From NCBI GenBank assembly GCA_963665495.1, contig OY762289.1, positions 558,001-622,000 of the forward strand: a stretch of DNA of 64,000 nt, given 5' to 3'. Of the stretch, positions 8,590-18,069 are shown piece by piece (within the stretch, counting starts at the first letter, position 1; every line of letters begins with the position of its first letter). The position numbers were made by a program, and so were the translations under genes. Under the pieces are notes generated by a model, which saw nothing but the letters and a program-made list of their open reading frames with translations, was not told the origin of the DNA and made no database searches. Origin of the DNA: G963665495 sp963665495 (lineage in GTDB: Bacteria > Desulfobacterota > Desulfovibrionia > Desulfovibrionales > Desulfovibrionaceae).

Positions 8590-11500
8590 ATGAAATATTG
8601 CCATTTTTTGTGTCTTTTCTGTGTCCTGGCCCTTTTTCCGGCTTTTGCGCAGGCTGATAATTTTTCTCTGGAAAACAAACTGACCGGAAGCGAAGTCCAG
8701 GCTGGGGATGGCTTTGGCTTTTCAGCAGGCATTTCCAGTAATTATGCCATCGTGGGCGCCCGCTATTATTCAACAGGCTTGGGAACCAGGAACGCGTATA
8801 TCTACGAATGGGATGGATCGTCCTGGGCTCAGGTTGTCGTACTTCCTAATCCGGAAACCACCAAAAGCTACGATTTCGGCATCTCGGTCAACATATCTGG
8901 AGACTACGCCATAGTGGGGGCAACCCAAGAAACCGAATTGGGCTACGCGTATATTTACCATCGCAGCGAAGGAGCCTGGTCCCTGATGGCGACGCTGGAG
9001 CATGATGCCGCAATGGAAGGCTGTCCTTTAGATGATGATAATTTCGGGTATGCGGTGGATATAACGGAGGACTACGCGATTATAGGCGCTCGTTATGATT
9101 ACGATAAGGGTGCTTATGCAGGTGCTGCCTATATTTACGCCAGAAACGGATCGACCTGGACCCAGGTGGCGAAGCTGACGGGTTCTGATACCGCGGCTGG
9201 AGATTACTTTGGGTCGTCGGTGTCCATCTCCGGCAATTACGCCATTGTTGGGGCTCGTGGAAACGATGAAGGAGGAAGTGCTGCTGGGGCCGCGTATGTG
9301 TTCGCCTGGGACGGCTCATCTTGGACACAGATGGCGAAACTGCTCCCGGACGACATTGCCAGCTTGTATGCTTTTGGATGCTCGGTGGCGATTTCCGGCA
9401 ACAACGCTATTGTCGGGGCCACACGGGATCTTATAGATCCTGAGGAGCAGGTAAGGTCCGGAGCTGCGTATGTTTTCAGCTGCGACGGCACGGACTGGAC
9501 CCAGGTGGCGCGATTGCAGGCCAGCACCCCCGCGGATCGAGACTATTTTGGATGGGATGTGGATATTTCAGGCACCCAGGTGGTCGTCGGAACTATTTCC
9601 TCAGGTGCTTTTGTGTTTTCTTGGGATGGGGCCGCCTGGTCCCGAATGGCGGATCTTCTGTCCAGTGACTTTGCTGATGGAGATAGTTTCGGTAATAAGG
9701 TGGGGATCTCCAGCGGCAGGGTCATAGTCGGCGCTTACCGGGCCAAAGTGGATGGCAATGCGGATGCCGGAGCGGCCTACGTCTTTCAGTCTGCCGACCC
9801 GACAATCAATACCTCTGCGGCAACCGACGTCGGCCAAATGGGCGCCACTCTCAATGGTTCGGCCTATGCCGACAATCTCAGCCTTTCCATTGAGTTCGAA
9901 TACGGCACGGATACGAGTTACGGCTCAAGCATTGCGGCCGACCCCGCGACAGTGACGGGCACCTCCGCCACAGCTGTCAGCGCCTCTTTAACGGATCTGA
10001 GTCCTGAAACCACCTATCACTTTCGCGTCAAAGGAACCACAGCAGGTGGCGCGATTTTGTATGGCGGCGATTTGAGCTTCACAACAGGCCCCGCCAGTGC
10101 CCCCTCCCTGGAAACCAAGGAAGCAACAAGCATAGCTTATGCGTCTGCCCGGTCCGGCGGCATCATTTCCAGTAACGGCGGATCGGCTATCACTGCATAC
10201 GGCATTTGCTGGTCAACTTCATCTGGGCCGACCACAGACGATGCGTGCTCTTCATCTTCAGGCAGCCCAAGCGCAAGCTCATTCTCTATAACCTTATCCA
10301 ATCTGACCGCCGGAACCACATATTATGTCCGTGCTTATGCCACCAACGATCTAGGGACCGGCTATGGAAGCGAAATCGAGTTTACTACTCTAAGTTACAG
10401 CAAGCCGAGCGTAATTTTGACTACTAGTAATCCATACGGCATAACATCGGTTCAGATCGGTTATTCATTTACGGACACAGGAGGTTTACCTATCACTGCA
10501 CGTGGTGTTTGTTGGTCCACATCACCTTCTCCTACTCTTGATGATACGCACACATCGGAAGCTGAAAATATTATAGATAGTACTTTAACAGGTCTCACAC
10601 CTGAAACAACATATTACATCCGTGCATATGCAACTAACAGCCTTGGAACATCTTACAGCGAAGAATTAATTTTTACAACTTCAGCAGTTGAAAAAACAAA
10701 GAAATTGGAGGTACAGGTATTAGGAGATGGCTCAGGAACTGTGGTAAGTTCGCCAGAAGGTATCAATTGTAGAGGTATTTGCTGGGAAGAATTCGATACA
10801 GGCACGGTTATCACCCTCACTGCTACAGCTGACAGTGGTTCAGAATTAACGAGCTGGGGTAGCGACTGTAGTGGAACAGGACAATGCACATTTACTTTAA
10901 CCAGGTACAGAATAGTTCAAGCCACTTTTACTAAAAAGGAACAAACCTCGCCTACGGCAGAAGCCGGACCTGATCAAAGCGTGGACGTCAACCAAACCGT
11001 GACCCTGGACGGGAGCAATTCCTGGGATCAGGATGGGTCAATTGTGAGCTATGCCTGGAGTACGGATAGTTCGGTAACAATCAACAATGCCGAATCCTCC
11101 AAAGCAAGTTTTATCCCACCCTTAGAAGGATCCTACACATTCGAATTGCAGGTAACGGACAACGACGGGTTGACGGATACGGACCAGGTGACCATTACCG
11201 TAAGCGACAACAAGAAAAAGCCCGTGGCCAACGCCGGACCGCACCAGAAAGTTGCAACGAGCGAGCAGGTTACACTCCTGGGCGGCAACTCCTATGACCC
11301 GGATGGGTCCATCGTTTCATTTGAGTGGCTACAGCTTCTTGGTGATTCTGTTGTTCTCAGCAGCAACACTGAGGCGAATCCCACGTTTACCCCCAGCACC
11401 AACGGCTCCTATGTTTTTCAATTGACCGTTACGGATAATGACGGCTTGACCGCAACTGATAAGACCGTGGTTAGCCTCTCCACTGCCCTTCCGCCCTTGG

Positions 11501-13599
11501 CCAGGGCCTATGCGTACATCGAAGAATCAGGAACGTCGGACATCAGCCTCAGTGCCATGGAAACCGAAAGTGCGACATCCGTAAGCGTTATTCTGGACGG
11601 GAACAACTCCATAGCGCGCAGCGGCAGCAGTCTGGTAAGCTATAGCTGGGAACAGCTCTCAGGCTCTTCTGTCTCAATCAATAATCCGGGAACGGAACTG
11701 GCCAGTTTCAATGTCGCTGATGCAGGCGCCTATCTTTTTGAACTGACTGTAACGGATAGTAACGGACTTATTGGTACGGATACCGTACTTGTCAACTTGA
11801 CCTCTGACAACGAGCCACCAGTGGCAGATGCGGGTGATTCGCAAACTGTAGCACCTGGCACAGCAACTGTGTATCTGGATGGAAGCGGTTCCAGCGACCC
11901 TGAAGGATCTACTCTCAGCTACAGCTGGAAACAGCTCAATGGCACACCCGTGACATTGAGCGATCCTGACAAGGCGAGTACCAGTTTTGCTGCACCGTCA
12001 GACACTACCGGATTGCTCTTTCAACTTACCGTCACTGATTCGGAAGAGGCACAGAGTAAAGCCGAGACAATCGTCAACGTCACCAGCGGCACCGTGCCTG
12101 TTGCCTCCGCGCCGGCACAAAGCGGCACGTCTGGTTCCGTTATAACGTTGCAGGGGTGTGATTCGTCCGGCGATCAGCTCACCTATTCCTGGCGGCAGAT
12201 CTCCGGCCCCAATGTCACCCTGAGTGATGCCGATACCTGTACTCCCAGTTTCACAGCATCGGAAGCCGGTACGGCCTCCACTTCTTCAAGCGCCACCGCG
12301 TCGTCCAAGACAGTGAGTGTCGCCATCGCCTCCGCGGCAGTCGATTCAAGCAATACGCTCGCGTCCAAAGCTGTTGATACGCTCGCGTCAACCACAAGCT
12401 ATGTTTTCGAACTGACTATAACCGACCAGGATGGGCTGATGAATTCTACCTCAGCGACGGTCCAGGTGAGTACCGCATCAACGCCGGATCCTACGCCGGA
12501 TCCCACCCCGGATCCCACCCCGGATCCTACGCCGGATCCCACACCGACACCTACGCCGACACCTACGCCGACACCTACGCCGGACCCCACGCCGACCCCG
12601 TCTCCCAGCCCAAACCCGGTGGTCAGTTACAACAGCCTTTTTTGGCGGAACACAAGCACGGGTAAAATCTGCTATTGGCATCTTAATGATTCAGGCATAC
12701 TGACTGATATGAATGAAGGCAGCGGTTGGGGGTACGTCTCCAACGCCCTGACTTTGAACGAGGATTGGGAACTCGCAGGCAGTGCCAGCATTAATTCGTC
12801 CTATACGCTTTTCTGGCGCAACAACCAAAGCGGGCAATTGATGTACTGGCGCATCAATGATGACGGAAGCATTGTCAGCGATGAGGAAAACAATGGCTGG
12901 GGGCTGGTGAATGATGCGAACATTCCCATGAGCTGGCGCTTTGTCGGTGTAACCAGTTTGGATGGAACCCCCATGATTTTCTGGCAATATGAGAACACGA
13001 CCAGAGTCACTTACTGGAAACTGAATAGTGATTGTACATTGCAGGATGCAAACAGCTCCATAGGACGGCTTCTTCCCGATGAACCTGTCCAGGACAACTG
13101 GCGTGCAATGCTGGTGAGCTCTCTTGGTGGAACCCCGGTAATTTTCTGGAAGCAAACCACAAGCAACAGAGTCGCTTACTGGAAACTGAATTCACTGACT
13201 TCTGTAAGCACTGGTAGTGTAAGTACGCAATCCGTCGGCCAGAACTGGGAGCTGAATAGCGAGGTGGAACTTAGCGGCACGCCTTCCTTGATTTGGCTGA
13301 ATCATGCCCAGGGCAAAGTCGTCTACTGGCATTTGAATGATGGTTGCAGTTTGCAAAATACCATTAATGGTGATGGGTGGGGGATAGTAAACCCGGATGC
13401 TACGTTCAATGATACCAGTTGGGATTTGGCCGGCCCGATGACCTTGAACGATACGCTTTCCCTCATCTGGTTTAACAGCGAATCGGGTAAAGTCGTCCTG
13501 TGGAAGCTGAGTGACAACGGCGTATTGCAGGACTGGGCCATAAGTAATCCGGACAATCCTGTAAGCAGCAATTGGACACTGCACAAAGCAAAAAATTGA
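8590..13599 (+). CDS. Large secreted multidomain protein: FG-GAP beta-propeller, Fn3-like, InlB-like, PKD repeats, proline linker, C-terminal W-rich repeats
   Basis: 1669 residues. The ATG at 8590 has GGGGGAG eight bases upstream and starts a signal peptide ending around AFAQA. Residues ~35-400 hold seven FG-GAP units (for example FGSSVSISGNYAIVGA), enough for a complete seven-bladed propeller. Residues ~405-700 hold three Fn3-like units with ETTYYxRAYATN motifs. Residues ~703-782 are an InlB/bacterial-repeat unit with Cys pairs. Residues ~790-1290 are four or five PKD/Ig-like units (AGPDQSVDVNQTVTLDGS type). About 1297-1340 is a Thr-Pro-Asp linker. About 1345-1669 contains six repeats of the type LFWRNxxxGxxxYWxLNDxG, which may form another propeller. 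No enzymatic motif or sorting signal is visible. Adhesion or surface binding is inferred from architecture. Bases ~10400-10950 are clearly more AT-rich than the rest. Confidence 0.85.
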   Translation: MKYCHFLCLFCVLALFPAFAQADNFSLENKLTGSEVQAGDGFGFSAGISSNYAIVGARYYSTGLGTRNAYIYEWDGSSWAQVVVLPNPETTKSYDFGISVNISGDYAIVGATQETELGYAYIYHRSEGAWSLMATLEHDAAMEGCPLDDDNFGYAVDITEDYAIIGARYDYDKGAYAGAAYIYARNGSTWTQVAKLTGSDTAAGDYFGSSVSISGNYAIVGARGNDEGGSAAGAAYVFAWDGSSWTQMAKLLPDDIASLYAFGCSVAISGNNAIVGATRDLIDPEEQVRSGAAYVFSCDGTDWTQVARLQASTPADRDYFGWDVDISGTQVVVGTISSGAFVFSWDGAAWSRMADLLSSDFADGDSFGNKVGISSGRVIVGAYRAKVDGNADAGAAYVFQSADPTINTSAATDVGQMGATLNGSAYADNLSLSIEFEYGTDTSYGSSIAADPATVTGTSATAVSASLTDLSPETTYHFRVKGTTAGGAILYGGDLSFTTGPASAPSLETKEATSIAYASARSGGIISSNGGSAITAYGICWSTSSGPTTDDACSSSSGSPSASSFSITLSNLTAGTTYYVRAYATNDLGTGYGSEIEFTTLSYSKPSVILTTSNPYGITSVQIGYSFTDTGGLPITARGVCWSTSPSPTLDDTHTSEAENIIDSTLTGLTPETTYYIRAYATNSLGTSYSEELIFTTSAVEKTKKLEVQVLGDGSGTVVSSPEGINCRGICWEEFDTGTVITLTATADSGSELTSWGSDCSGTGQCTFTLTRYRIVQATFTKKEQTSPTAEAGPDQSVDVNQTVTLDGSNSWDQDGSIVSYAWSTDSSVTINNAESSKASFIPPLEGSYTFELQVTDNDGLTDTDQVTITVSDNKKKPVANAGPHQKVATSEQVTLLGGNSYDPDGSIVSFEWLQLLGDSVVLSSNTEANPTFTPSTNGSYVFQLTVTDNDGLTATDKTVVSLSTALPPLARAYAYIEESGTSDISLSAMETESATSVSVILDGNNSIARSGSSLVSYSWEQLSGSSVSINNPGTELASFNVADAGAYLFELTVTDSNGLIGTDTVLVNLTSDNEPPVADAGDSQTVAPGTATVYLDGSGSSDPEGSTLSYSWKQLNGTPVTLSDPDKASTSFAAPSDTTGLLFQLTVTDSEEAQSKAETIVNVTSGTVPVASAPAQSGTSGSVITLQGCDSSGDQLTYSWRQISGPNVTLSDADTCTPSFTASEAGTASTSSSATASSKTVSVAIASAAVDSSNTLASKAVDTLASTTSYVFELTITDQDGLMNSTSATVQVSTASTPDPTPDPTPDPTPDPTPDPTPTPTPTPTPTPTPDPTPTPSPSPNPVVSYNSLFWRNTSTGKICYWHLNDSGILTDMNEGSGWGYVSNALTLNEDWELAGSASINSSYTLFWRNNQSGQLMYWRINDDGSIVSDEENNGWGLVNDANIPMSWRFVGVTSLDGTPMIFWQYENTTRVTYWKLNSDCTLQDANSSIGRLLPDEPVQDNWRAMLVSSLGGTPVIFWKQTTSNRVAYWKLNSLTSVSTGSVSTQSVGQNWELNSEVELSGTPSLIWLNHAQGKVVYWHLNDGCSLQNTINGDGWGIVNPDATFNDTSWDLAGPMTLNDTLSLIWFNSESGKVVLWKLSDNGVLQDWAISNPDNPVSSNWTLHKAKN
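12484..12606 (+). repeat. Tandem 12-base repeat encoding the Thr-Pro-Asp-Pro linker
   Basis: About ten imperfect copies of units such as CCGGATCCTACG/CCGGATCCCACC and CCGACACCTACG, coding for a TPDP/TPTP chain between the PKD region and the C-terminal repeats. Repeat number is likely to vary between strains by slippage. Confidence 0.85.
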
Positions 13600-14574
13600 G
13601 GCTGGTGTTTTTCACGTCTCGCATTACAAGCGTTGCTGAAAAAAGACTCTCGTGGCTATGTCCGCAGGGCGTCTTTGTGCTGGGATTCTGCAGCCGGGAT
13701 AGAATTTTTTAGTGTTGTTTTCTGCGTAAAAAAAAGTATCCCGCCGCCTGCCAGCAGCAGCGCGAGCAGGACCTATCGGACGACCGCGGAGGCGGCCACT
13801 GCGTTCCCTGAATCGCCGTGGCCGCCGTTGTTGTGAATGCTCCAGGATCGCTGTAGCCGTTTATCCGGCTGTTCACGTCGTCTTCTTCACTCCCCGCCAT
13901 CTGGCAGCTCTAAAATGATCTTGGTTTTGTTCACGGCGTCTTCAATGGAGTCATCCGTACCATCGATGTCCGCGTTGTATTCGTCCGCGCCGCAATCCTA
14001 ATTCCCATTACGGGCAAAGCCCGCGCATCCGTATCCGGTCCGCCTTGCAGAATGCACCCACGCACGTTGCGCTTTCCGGTATCTCTTCGGCGGCAGGACC
14101 GCCAGGCAGCGCAAGAACTGAAGAAGATAATCTCTCGAAAGGTCCAAGTCCGCTTGAAATTCAAGGTGAATATCTCCTGGTGCATTGCCTGAACCATCTT
14201 TTTTTCTAAAATATTTTTTAATAACCCCCTGTAAATCCGTTGCCTTGTTCCGATGTGATCATTTCGGTGCGCCTGCCTTGTCAGAAAATTTATGCAGGTC
14301 GTGAAGAGGGTAAGGCTCTGATTTTCAGTGTTAATTAGCTGCTGTCTTTCTGTAATTAATGTAAAGAAATATTTCTTTCATTTTTACTGTATCGCGGTTT
14401 GAAACCGTAATGACAACAAATCTATGTTTGCAGTAATGCAGGTTGTGATGGGGTTTACAACTAATATTTTTTTACATATCTTTTACAATGAGAATTGATG
14501 ATCGCGTTTATTTTTCTTGTGCAGTCAGATATACTGCGTTCATATTTTATTACATTGTAAAAGAGGAGAAATGT
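13600..14574. other. Long stretch without an intact gene; holds a decayed minus-strand gene
   Basis: No intact gene. Bases ~13700-14160 hold shifted minus-strand coding fragments (separate entry). 14210-14574 is AT-rich and presumably carries the promoter of the GH18 gene. Confidence 0.5.
13700..14010 (-). pseudogene. Decayed gene fragment with a C-terminal membrane-anchor-like tail
   Basis: Reading the minus strand, one frame gives DCGADEYNADIDGTDDSIED followed by AVNKTKIILELPDGGE and a stop. Further down another frame gives VLLALLLAGGGILFFTQK, the hydrophobic-then-basic tail of CTERM-type surface proteins, preceded by an in-frame TAG. Further upstream fragments (CVGAFCKADRIRMRGLCP) are in yet another frame. 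The pieces look like one exported protein gene broken by several frameshifts and stops. There is no start or ribosome site. The reconstruction is by eye. Confidence 0.35.
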
Positions 14575-16317
14575 ATGCATTTACGAGGAGAAATGTTGCA
14601 GTTCAATGTTTTGTTGCTGTTTGCTATTATGTTTTTTGTTCCTGTTACTGCATCAGCGGAATTGCCCGACAAGCTGTTTGCGCCGTATGTAGACGTAACT
14701 TTGTATCCCACACCTTCCGTATCAGAAGTACAGGAGCAGACCGGACAGAAATACTTTACTCTGGCCTTTATCGTTGACGCTGGAAGCTGCAAGCCTTCCT
14801 GGGGTGGCTATTCTTCCTATGATACGGACTATTATCAGAGTGAAATTGCGGCGCTGCGGGCGGCCGGAGGCGATGTAATTGTTTCTTTCGGCGGGGCCAA
14901 CGGCACAGAACTGGCTCTTGGCTGCGGGGATGAAGAGTCGCTTCTGGATGCCTATCAAAGCGTCATTGACGCCTATGATTTGAAACGGGTCGATTTCGAC
15001 ATTGAAGGTGCGGCAGTGGCGGACACCGAATCCGTTGATATGCGTAACAAAGTCATCGCACAATTGCAGAAAAACAATCCCGACCTGGAGGTTGCGTACT
15101 GTTTGCCCGTGTTACCCGCGGGCCTGACCGCCAACGGACTCTATGTCATCCAGAGCGCCATAGACGCGGGTGTTGACGTCGACCTGGTGAACGTCATGGC
15201 CATGGACTACGGCGACAGTGCCGCTCCGAATCCCGACGGGTTGATGGGCGACTACGCCATCATGGCAGTGGAAAATTCCTACGACCAGCTCGTTGAACTG
15301 GGCCTCAGCAACGTGAAGATGGGCGTAACTCCGATGATCGGTTACAACGACGTGAGTACGGAGATTTTCTATTTATCCGATGCGACTACCCTGTTGAGCT
15401 GGGCCCAGCAGAGCGATATTGACATGGGGTTGCTTTCCATGTGGTCCGTGAGTCGTGATAACGGCGATTGTACGGGGTACGTCAGCGCCATCTGCAGCGG
15501 GCTTGATATCGATGACTATGCGTTTACGGATATCTTCAAAAATTACACCGCGGACGGCAGCGACGGCAATCTCTGGCCTGTGGTTTCCATTACTTCGCCT
15601 GCTGATGGCGCCAATTTTGATCTTGACGAGGAGATCACCATCAGCGCCAGCGCCAGCGACAGCGACGGTTCCATTGTGCAGGTGGACTTTCTTGTGGATG
15701 GCGATTTCATAGGGACGGATACGGAATCTCCTTATACGATGACCTGGTCCGCCTCGAGTTCGGAGGAGTATTATATCAAGGCGGTAGCCACCGATGACCA
15801 GGGAGCGAAGACCACTTCATCCATTGTTTCCATTACAGTGGGCGATGACGTGTGTACGGCGGATGCCTGGGATGAGGAGACGATCTACACCTCCGGCGAT
15901 GTTGTCTCGTATAACGGACACCAGTGGCAGGCCAAATGGTGGACCCAGGGCGATGAGCCGGACGCGGACGAACAGTGGGGCGTCTGGGACGACCAGGGTA
16001 CCTGCAGCAGTTCCGGCGATTCCTCCGGCGACGACTCGGGTAACGACGATTCCGGCGATGACTCTGGAAACGATGATTCGGGTGACGACTCGGGGAATAA
16101 CGACAGCGGCAGCGGATCCTGCAAAGCGCTGCTGGATTACCCGGAAGGAATCGGCAGCTATGCAGCGGGTGATCAGGTGCAGAATAACGACTCCATATAC
16201 CAAGTCCGCGAATGGCCTTATACCGGCTGGGCCAATGTCAATGCGCCCAGTTACTACGAGCCTGGTGTCGGATCCAATTGGGAAGATGCCTGGACCTATG
16301 CGGGCAAATGCGAGTAG
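14575..16317 (+). CDS. Secreted GH18 chitinase-like glycosidase with Ig-like and chitin-binding modules
   Basis: 580 residues. Signal peptide 1-28 (ends VPVTASA). The GH18 barrel spans ~30-330 with the catalytic DxDxE motif as DFDIE (Asp140, Asp142, Glu144), the strand motif VIVSFGGANG and MAMDYG, as in bacterial chitinases and endo-beta-N-acetylglucosaminidases. An Ig-like domain (PVVSITSPADG...) spans ~337-422. A CBM5/12-type chitin-binding unit (AWDEETIYTSGDVVSYNG, WW, W) lies at ~425-478, an acidic SGDDSGNDD linker at ~480-512 and a second Trp-rich CBM5/12-like unit at 514-580. The ATG at 14575 follows AAGAGGAGAA at a good distance; upstream in-frame codons would spoil the signal peptide. 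Likely role: extracellular breakdown of chitin-like polymers. Own promoter and terminator. Confidence 0.88.
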   Translation: MHLRGEMLQFNVLLLFAIMFFVPVTASAELPDKLFAPYVDVTLYPTPSVSEVQEQTGQKYFTLAFIVDAGSCKPSWGGYSSYDTDYYQSEIAALRAAGGDVIVSFGGANGTELALGCGDEESLLDAYQSVIDAYDLKRVDFDIEGAAVADTESVDMRNKVIAQLQKNNPDLEVAYCLPVLPAGLTANGLYVIQSAIDAGVDVDLVNVMAMDYGDSAAPNPDGLMGDYAIMAVENSYDQLVELGLSNVKMGVTPMIGYNDVSTEIFYLSDATTLLSWAQQSDIDMGLLSMWSVSRDNGDCTGYVSAICSGLDIDDYAFTDIFKNYTADGSDGNLWPVVSITSPADGANFDLDEEITISASASDSDGSIVQVDFLVDGDFIGTDTESPYTMTWSASSSEEYYIKAVATDDQGAKTTSSIVSITVGDDVCTADAWDEETIYTSGDVVSYNGHQWQAKWWTQGDEPDADEQWGVWDDQGTCSSSGDSSGDDSGNDDSGDDSGNDDSGDDSGNNDSGSGSCKALLDYPEGIGSYAAGDQVQNNDSIYQVREWPYTGWANVNAPSYYEPGVGSNWEDAWTYAGKCE

Positions 16318-16352
16318 CAGTTCCGCTTAATCGTCCGAGAACGTAGCAGCAG

Positions 16353-16398
16353 ACGGCGTTTTTTCCAGGGGGAGTACCGGAGAAAACGCCGTTTTTTA
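16353..16398 (+). terminator. Rho-independent terminator
   Basis: ACGGCGTTTT (16353-16362) pairs with AAAACGCCGT (16383-16392), followed by TTTTT. It ends the GH18 gene. Confidence 0.85.
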
Positions 16399-16669
16399 TT
16401 GGCAGGAAGGAAGCAGCTTTTGGGGCTACGCAGTATCGGTCCTGTTTTTGATGACCAACGTAAGAATTGGACAGGAGTACTGTTTTTAGAATGTCTTTTA
16501 TTGAACTTAGCTATTTATATTTTTATAAAATATAAATAGTATTGATCCTTTCCCACGTAACTTTATAAGCAAATCGACTTCTTTTGGTTAAATATAGTTG
16601 ATTTTGATCGTATGCATGAGTTAGAATCAACATTTATAATATTTGACTGTTAAATTTGAGGAGCTTGTG

Positions 16670-17515
16670 ATGAAAAAAATCTGGTTTGTGGTTTTGGCCT
16701 TCATGCTGTTGGTGACCGTTTCGGCGTACGCGAAAGAATGCAAACAAACCTACGGCAACGGTGAAGTCTTCAGTCTTGCTACGGGGAGTCCGGGCGAGCT
16801 TGGGTTGCTGGAGGTTCTGGCAGATGCGTTCAATGCCGAGCACGGTTCTTCGCTGTGCTGGAAAAAAGCCGGGTCCGGCGCCTCGTTGAAACTTTTGCAG
16901 GAGAAGGATGTTGACGCTATCATGGTGCACGCGCCGGCGGCCGAAAAGAAAGCGGTCAAAGACGGTTGGGCTCGTAACCGCCAGCTCATTGGCTCCAACG
17001 AATTTTATATCGTAGGGCCCAAGGACGATCCTGCCGGCATTAAAGACGCCAAAACCGTGGCCGAAGCCTATAAGAAAATCAGCGATGCCAAGCAGCTGTT
17101 TCTCTCTCGTGGGGATAACTCCGGCACCCACAAAAAGGAGATGGCCATCTGGAAGAAAGCAGGTGTGGAGCCTTCCGGCGACTGGTACGTGGTCACCAAG
17201 GATTTCATGATGGCCACGCTGCTGCGCGCGGATAAAGACAAGGGTTATTTTATGACCGACTCCTCCACCTGGGTGGCGGGTAAAAAGGATATCAAAAACC
17301 TCGACGTTCTTTTCAAGGGCGACGTGTTCATAGTGAACACGTATCACGGGTTGTGCCAGCCAGAAGGCGCTACCAAGGGCGGAGAGCTGGGCTGTGCTTT
17401 CATCGACTTTGTGGGATCTGAAAAAGGACAAAACATTATTCGCGCATACGGCAAGCAAAAGTACGGCGAAGCAATGTATAACGACAAGGAATATGCCAAG
17501 CAATACGACCACTAA
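16670..17515 (+). CDS. tupA: TupA-like tungstate ABC transporter substrate-binding protein
   Basis: 281 residues. Signal peptide MKKIWFVVLAFMLLVTVSAYA. The mature protein follows the TupA/PBP-like layout: an N-terminal LATGSPGELGLLEVLADAF loop where TupA normally reads TTTSTxxSGLL, then GSGASLKLLQEKDVDAIMVHAP, FYIVGPKDDPAGI, SRGDNSGTHKKE and the C-terminal hinge. It would capture an oxyanion in the periplasm for an ABC importer. The Thr/Ser-rich anion loop is altered, so ligand specificity may differ. The ATG at 16670 has GAGGAG five bases upstream. No permease or ATPase gene adjoins it and a terminator follows, so it is an orphan binding protein here. Confidence 0.75.
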   Translation: MKKIWFVVLAFMLLVTVSAYAKECKQTYGNGEVFSLATGSPGELGLLEVLADAFNAEHGSSLCWKKAGSGASLKLLQEKDVDAIMVHAPAAEKKAVKDGWARNRQLIGSNEFYIVGPKDDPAGIKDAKTVAEAYKKISDAKQLFLSRGDNSGTHKKEMAIWKKAGVEPSGDWYVVTKDFMMATLLRADKDKGYFMTDSSTWVAGKKDIKNLDVLFKGDVFIVNTYHGLCQPEGATKGGELGCAFIDFVGSEKGQNIIRAYGKQKYGEAMYNDKEYAKQYDH

Positions 17516-17608
17516 ATTGCTTGCCTGCTCAAGGCTTCCATTCGATTGGAGGGGCGCATGTCATTAAGCTCGTAGCTGCGCTCCATGAGGAAAGTAAAAG
17601 ACGACTAC

Positions 17609-17645
17609 AAGCGGGGTCTTCGTTGGAGAAGGCCCCGCTTTTTTA
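17609..17645 (+). terminator. Rho-independent terminator
   Basis: AAGCGGGG (17609-17616) pairs with CCCCGCTT (17633-17640), followed by TTTT. It ends the tupA-like gene. Confidence 0.85.
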
Positions 17646-18069
17646 GTGGCGTCACCAAAGGATATCCGCCCGAAGAGTAAAGCCGTGTCCTGCCCATTCC
17701 GGGCGCCCGCTCATGACTTTCGATCAGCTGTTGGAGCAACCGTGTTTGGTGAGGCGGCTGTTGTCTGCGGCGAAACCGGCTTTGTTTCCAGAAGAATAGG
17801 TGGCAGTGCTGTTTGATTCTCTGAGCATTATTCAACCAGAGTCTTTTGGTGCGGACTCATTGTAAAAAAGTTGTTTCCCGTAGAGAATTCGAAAACCTTT
17901 TACCATTCTTCACGGTTCTGTAACAAAAAAACGTACATTTCCTGTCATGTTTCCTCCAGCTAGCAATCAGCTTATTAAATCCTACCTATTTATATTTGAT
18001 ATTTATGCCTGGTAAGATAAGAAATTGGTAATTATTACAGATAGCTAGATTGTGGTATAGAGGAAGCAA
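17646..18069. other. Intergenic stretch upstream of the first lnt cassette
   Basis: A short plus-strand frame from the ATG at 17713 (MTFDQLLEQPCLVRRLL...) runs into a TAG and stays open in the same frame beyond it, perhaps a decayed gene, unrecognised. About 17900-18000 resembles 24870-24960 upstream of the third cassette (shared ATTCTTCAC, CTGTAAC, CTGTCAT, AATCAG, AATCCTAC in order), so it is probably the cassette promoter. Confidence 0.45.

Noticed and set aside
12399..12681. Minus-strand frames encoding VGVGVG or RRRCRRR repeats
   Set aside because: Shadows of the Pro-rich tandem repeat of the plus-strand gene.
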